Assembly: GCA_965228125.1 (NCBI GenBank)
Contig: OZ245791.1
Span: 124,001 to 188,000 of the forward strand
DNA from: GWF2-38-69 sp965228125
Lineage (GTDB): Bacteria; Verrucomicrobiota; Lentisphaeria; Victivallales; GWF2-38-69
Reading direction: 5' to 3'
Length of the DNA: 64,000 nucleotides
Each line of letters begins with the position of its first letter. Positions within the stretch are counted from its first letter, which is position 1. Position numbers and translations under genes: made by a program. Shown here in pieces: positions 60,999-64,000 of this stretch. The notes below the pieces were generated by a model that ran no database searches, was not told where the DNA came from, and saw only the letters and a list, made by a program, of their open reading frames with translations.

Positions 60999-62087
60999 TT
61001 AAAACACCTCCGCATCTTGGTTAGCGCCCGTATTCGGCGGCACTTTCGTGGCTCCTGCAGGATCCTTCAGGGCGTTGGTTATTTTTTCAGTCAAGGCGGC
61101 AATAGAAGCTGTCATAGTCTTCTGCCCTTCGACAAGAGAGGCTATCTGCGCTTTATTGTCAGCTTCTGTTTGCGCAGGAGCTACCACAACAGGTACTGCC
61201 GGAGCTGCCGGGGGCTGGGCGCCTTCTTCTTTCTTCGGAAATTTTTCTGCTATAACAGCTCCCAGAGCCGTTATGCCCTCGATGATCTTGCCGTTTGAGG
61301 CAATAAGTTGTTTGAATTGAGTTTCGTTCATCTCGTCATCATCCTCTTGATTAGAGTTTTTATTAGTGAAAAAATTTTGTAATGATTCAAAAAATGACTT
61401 CTTCTTCTGAGCGCCGTAACCTTCAGGCAGCGGCGGCAGATTAAGATAGTTGTCTTCAGGAATAACAAGGGCCACTGCTTTCATAGGCTCGAAAACTTCA
61501 TCGACAAGGCCTACGGCTTTTGCTTCTTCGGCTGTCAGCCATTTGCCGTTGCCGTTATTTTCCTTCATGAGTTTGACTATCTCTTCTCTTTCGGATCCGG
61601 AGCGTTTGGCATAAACATTAAGCATTATATTATCGAGTTGTGACAGGGCTTCTTTTGCGTCTTCTAAGTCAAAAATATTCCCATCAAATGAACGCACAGT
61701 GGCATGATGGATAAGATAAAGAGAATTGTCAGACATCTGCCTAACCTCGCCTGCCTGGGCAATAATCGTAGCGGCGCTGGCTGAAAACCCATTTATTTTA
61801 GTTATAATTTTCGCTTTCGATTGAGCCAGTAAATCATGTATAGATATGCCGTGGTTGATATTTCCGCCAAACGAATTAATATTTACAATAATTGTATCGG
61901 CTTTAAGTTCAGCCAATGTTTTAAGCTCTGACTTTATCCTCTCTTTTGTATTAAGGGTCAGTTCGTCTCCATCATAATTATACTCGCCGACAATGCCGTC
62001 AATGTCTATCTCGGCAATTTTCTCTTTTGCCTCATTGACATACTCGCTTATCGTCATCCACGGGCTTGTTTTGTTTTTAGGGGGCAT
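60999..62087 (-). CDS. Head maturation protease (ClpP-like) with C-terminal scaffold
   Basis: I start at ATG 62087 with AGGTAAAT directly upstream; the frame to 62138 only reads through repeat R9. The first 210 residues are a ClpP-type protease: TIIVNINSFGGNINHGISIH, nucleophile in INGFSASAATIIAQAG, and His in LYLIHHATVRS. The rest is acidic and coiled with an Ala/Pro linker (PPAAPAVPVVVAPAQ). P2's own gpO is a different protease fold, so this is a replacement at the O position. A Met at 61331, after AGAGGA, could start a separate 110-residue scaffold. Confidence 0.88.
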   Translation of the reverse strand: MPPKNKTSPWMTISEYVNEAKEKIAEIDIDGIVGEYNYDGDELTLNTKERIKSELKTLAELKADTIIVNINSFGGNINHGISIHDLLAQSKAKIITKINGFSASAATIIAQAGEVRQMSDNSLYLIHHATVRSFDGNIFDLEDAKEALSQLDNIMLNVYAKRSGSEREEIVKLMKENNGNGKWLTAEEAKAVGLVDEVFEPMKAVALVIPEDNYLNLPPLPEGYGAQKKKSFFESLQNFFTNKNSNQEDDDEMNETQFKQLIASNGKIIEGITALGAVIAEKFPKKEEGAQPPAAPAVPVVVAPAQTEADNKAQIASLVEGQKTMTASIAALTEKITNALKDPAGATKVPPNTGANQDAEVF

Positions 62088-62095
62088 ATTTACCT

Positions 62096-62126
62096 TATAT
62101 ATAGTTGTTAGTTGATGGTTGATAGA
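62096..62126. repeat. Heptamer array R9 (gene O leader)
   Basis: TAGTTGT/TAGTTGA/TGGTTGA units. The 26 bp from 62096 to 62121 are identical to 53815-53840 in R6, and the AGGTAAATATG context next to it is shared too, with one indel. Confidence 0.85.
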
Positions 62127-62234
62127 AAAACTCAACATTTTCTTACTGCTCTTTTACCCCCGAATAAATAACCTAAAAATCATTTGCTAAAAAAACGCAA
62201 AAATTTTTTACTTATTTTTTTGAGGCTATCTTCC

Positions 62235-62271
62235 CCCCACGAACCACGAACCACGAGTCACGATTCACGAA
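62235..62271. repeat. Heptamer array R10 (terminase leader)
   Basis: CACGAAC, CACGAAC, CACGAGT, CACGATT, CACGAAA: five clean heptads that end at the terminase ATG. No Shine-Dalgarno is present. Confidence 0.88.
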
Positions 62272-64000
62272 ATGATAAGCCCTCAAATCAGAGCCGAAGC
62301 AAAAAGGATGTACCTGAATGGCGCCAGGCATTGCGAGATAGCCCGCTGCCTGAAAATAACTCAGGCCTGTATCCGACATTGGTCGAAGAAAGAAAAGTGG
62401 TCAGAACTCGGACTCTGCAGCCAGGACAATTTCGCCGCAGCGCAGCTCAGGCTTAATTACCTTATAAACAAAAAGAATAAAGAGCCGAAAGATTTTAAGG
62501 AAATGAAGGCTCTCATGGAACTTATTGTTTTGCTTAACAAGCAGAGGGTAGCTGAAAATCCGAACCTTGAAAAAAAGACCAGGGAAAAGCACCCCAGATA
62601 CCATGACAACCGCAAGGAAGAAGGCGATAAAAAACCGAACAGATACACCAAGAAAAATGACTTCCGCGAGTTTGATAATGATTTCATCATAGAGAAATTC
62701 GAAAACGGGATCTTTGATTATCAGTTTGAACTCTTTGAAGCAAGGCATAATCGAATCCGAAACATTCTAAAATCCAGGCAGATTGGCCTTACCTGGTACT
62801 TTGCCAGAGAAGCCTTTTTTGACGCCCTCACCTCCGGAGACAATCAGATCTTCTTATCGGCATCCAGGGCGCAGGCCGATGTTTTCAGGGAATATATAAA
62901 AGGTTTTGCACTCGAATGGTTCGATAAAGAACTTTCCGGCAAAGACAAAATCACGATCATAACCAATCACGGCCCGGCCACGATGTATTTTCTCTCGACC
63001 AGCTCCACTACAGCGCAATCCTACCATGGCCATTTGTATATAGATGAATATTTCTGGATCCCGAAGTTCGACAAACTCAATAAAGTCGCCTCCGCTATGG
63101 CCTCTCACGCGAAATGGAGAAAGACATATTTCTCGACTCCGTCAACCATCAGCCACAGCGCTTACCCTTTCTGGTCGGGCGATCAGCACAATGAAATGAA
63201 CAGGCGCGCCGGCAGGGCGCTTGCTAAATTCCCCGAATTCAATGAACTCAGAGATGGAATTATCTGCCCTGACTCCCAGTATAGAAGAATAATAACGATT
63301 GATGACGCAGTCAGAATGGGCTGCAACCTATTTAATATTGAACAGCTGAAACTCGAATATTTTGAAGATGAATTCAAGCAGCTCTTCTTGTGCCAGTTTA
63401 TCGATGATACAGCAAGCGTCTTTAAACTTTCCGAACTGGAAAAAGGCATTGCGGACAGTTCCCAATGGGAAGATTTCAAAGCGGACAATTCAAAACCCTA
63501 TCTCGCACCGGTATGGATAGGATATGACCCGTCAAGAGTAAAAGACGGAGCGGCTATTGTAGTAATAGCGCCCCCTTTGAGCATCAGAGGCAAGTTCAGG
63601 GTGTTAGAAAGGATCAGGATGTTTGACCAGTCCTGGCAATATCAATGCCAGGTCATAAAGGAGCTTACCGAAAAATACCGGGTCGATTATATAGGCATAG
63701 ATCTTACAGGCCCCGGCTCGGGAGTTTTCGAACAGGTTAAGCAGTTCTTCCCCTGCGCTACCCCGATTCTTTATACTCCGGAAACGAAAACTAGACTTGT
63801 CCTGAAGGCGCAGCAGGTAATAACTGACGAAAGGCTTATCTGGGACGCCCAGTACTCCGATATCCCCGCAGGTTTCCTGCAGATAAAGAAAACAGTTTCG
63901 CAGAATGGCCAGATCGCTTACATAGCTCAAAGAACCGATACCACCGGGCACGCCGATTCAGCCTGGGCAATAATGCACGCCCTCATAAACGAAGGCATCC
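62272..64000 (+). CDS. Terminase large subunit, P2 gpP family (cut by window edge)
   Basis: The frame is open from ATG 62272 to the end of the window (576 codons). It starts ISPQIRAEAKRMYLNGARHC with an HTH-like segment (EIARCLKITQACIRHW) as in gpP. It then has the ATPase adenine/Walker region ILKSRQIGLTWYFAREAF and acidic Walker B LYIDEYFWI. The nuclease domain has GYDPSRVKDGAAIVVIA, YIGIDLTGPGSG and ADSAWAIMHAL. It pumps DNA into heads. Divergent from gene O as in P2. Portal Q does not precede or follow it within the window. Confidence 0.93.
   Translation, partial: MISPQIRAEAKRMYLNGARHCEIARCLKITQACIRHWSKKEKWSELGLCSQDNFAAAQLRLNYLINKKNKEPKDFKEMKALMELIVLLNKQRVAENPNLEKKTREKHPRYHDNRKEEGDKKPNRYTKKNDFREFDNDFIIEKFENGIFDYQFELFEARHNRIRNILKSRQIGLTWYFAREAFFDALTSGDNQIFLSASRAQADVFREYIKGFALEWFDKELSGKDKITIITNHGPATMYFLSTSSTTAQSYHGHLYIDEYFWIPKFDKLNKVASAMASHAKWRKTYFSTPSTISHSAYPFWSGDQHNEMNRRAGRALAKFPEFNELRDGIICPDSQYRRIITIDDAVRMGCNLFNIEQLKLEYFEDEFKQLFLCQFIDDTASVFKLSELEKGIADSSQWEDFKADNSKPYLAPVWIGYDPSRVKDGAAIVVIAPPLSIRGKFRVLERIRMFDQSWQYQCQVIKELTEKYRVDYIGIDLTGPGSGVFEQVKQFFPCATPILYTPETKTRLVLKAQQVITDERLIWDAQYSDIPAGFLQIKKTVSQNGQIAYIAQRTDTTGHADSAWAIMHALINEGI

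Noticed and set aside
36220..64000. Mu-like transposable prophage
   Set aside because: Capsid, terminase, portal and E/E' all match P2-type genes and a tyrosine recombinase sits at a tRNA; no MuA/MuB is visible.

Overview
ORGANISM. The window is AT-rich DNA of a Gram-negative-type bacterium. It encodes a periplasmic HlyD/MacA adaptor, Sec signal peptides and lipobox proteins. Cues such as the sugar-isomerase/AraC locus, long-form HisG, GH13 enzymes, DUF4080 radical SAM protein and the I-C CRISPR operon would fit an uncultured lineage such as Lentisphaerota or another PVC-like or candidate phylum. No rRNA or core marker is present, so this placement is a weak inference. TGA is used as an ordinary stop.

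LAYOUT. (1) 1-2440: the end of a MacAB-like export operon on the minus strand. (2) 2745-12965: a complete type I-C CRISPR-Cas locus on the minus strand, in the order cas3-cas5-cas8c-cas7-[four-helix-bundle gene]-cas4-cas1-cas2-leader-array. The array has 27 repeats and 26 spacers. Its degenerate repeat lies at the leader-distal end. (3) 13226-18038: a sugar catabolic operon (xylose-isomerase-like, class II aldolase, PfkB kinase, D-lyxose-isomerase-like) with a divergent AraC regulator. Two ATTGTTTA direct repeats exactly 21 bp apart lie between them. (4) 18052-34797: mixed host genes. These are a flavin reductase, a GH13 alpha-glucosidase, a SpoIIE phosphatase/STAS pair, an XRE-PAS regulator, a type I pullulanase broken by a frameshift and an in-frame TGA, HypF, a CBM9-like protein, a PD-(D/E)XK-like protein with eroded active site, HisG and a B12/radical SAM protein. 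(5) 34879-64000: tRNA-Arg(TCT) followed by a tyrosine recombinase and a P2-type contractile-tail prophage (closest in gene content to the Vibrio kappa/K139 type), which runs off the right edge.

PROPHAGE. On the minus strand, from right to left, come O (ClpP-like), N, M, L, small membrane genes, R, S, sheath, tube, E/E', tape measure, DUF2590/W, J, I, portal Q, fibre H, fibre-like and secreted proteins, a patatin, a small membrane/lipoprotein cluster, and the U/D/V-like baseplate genes. Terminase P is divergent, as in P2, but portal Q has moved into the tail operon. E/E' shows a textbook A_AAA_AAG minus-1 frameshift site. Between sheath and S sits a two-unit plus-strand moron: a promoter with a perfect operator dyad between its -35 and -10, a tiny basic peptide, a terminator, and then a 59-residue Cro-like protein.

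MOST UNUSUAL SIGNAL. At least ten junctions of the structural genes carry short tandem heptanucleotide arrays (CACGAAC, CATCAAC/TAGTTGA and CCCCATC types). They end a few bases before start codons, often where a Shine-Dalgarno sequence should be, and several supply the stop codon of the preceding gene. I saw none in the host half of the window.
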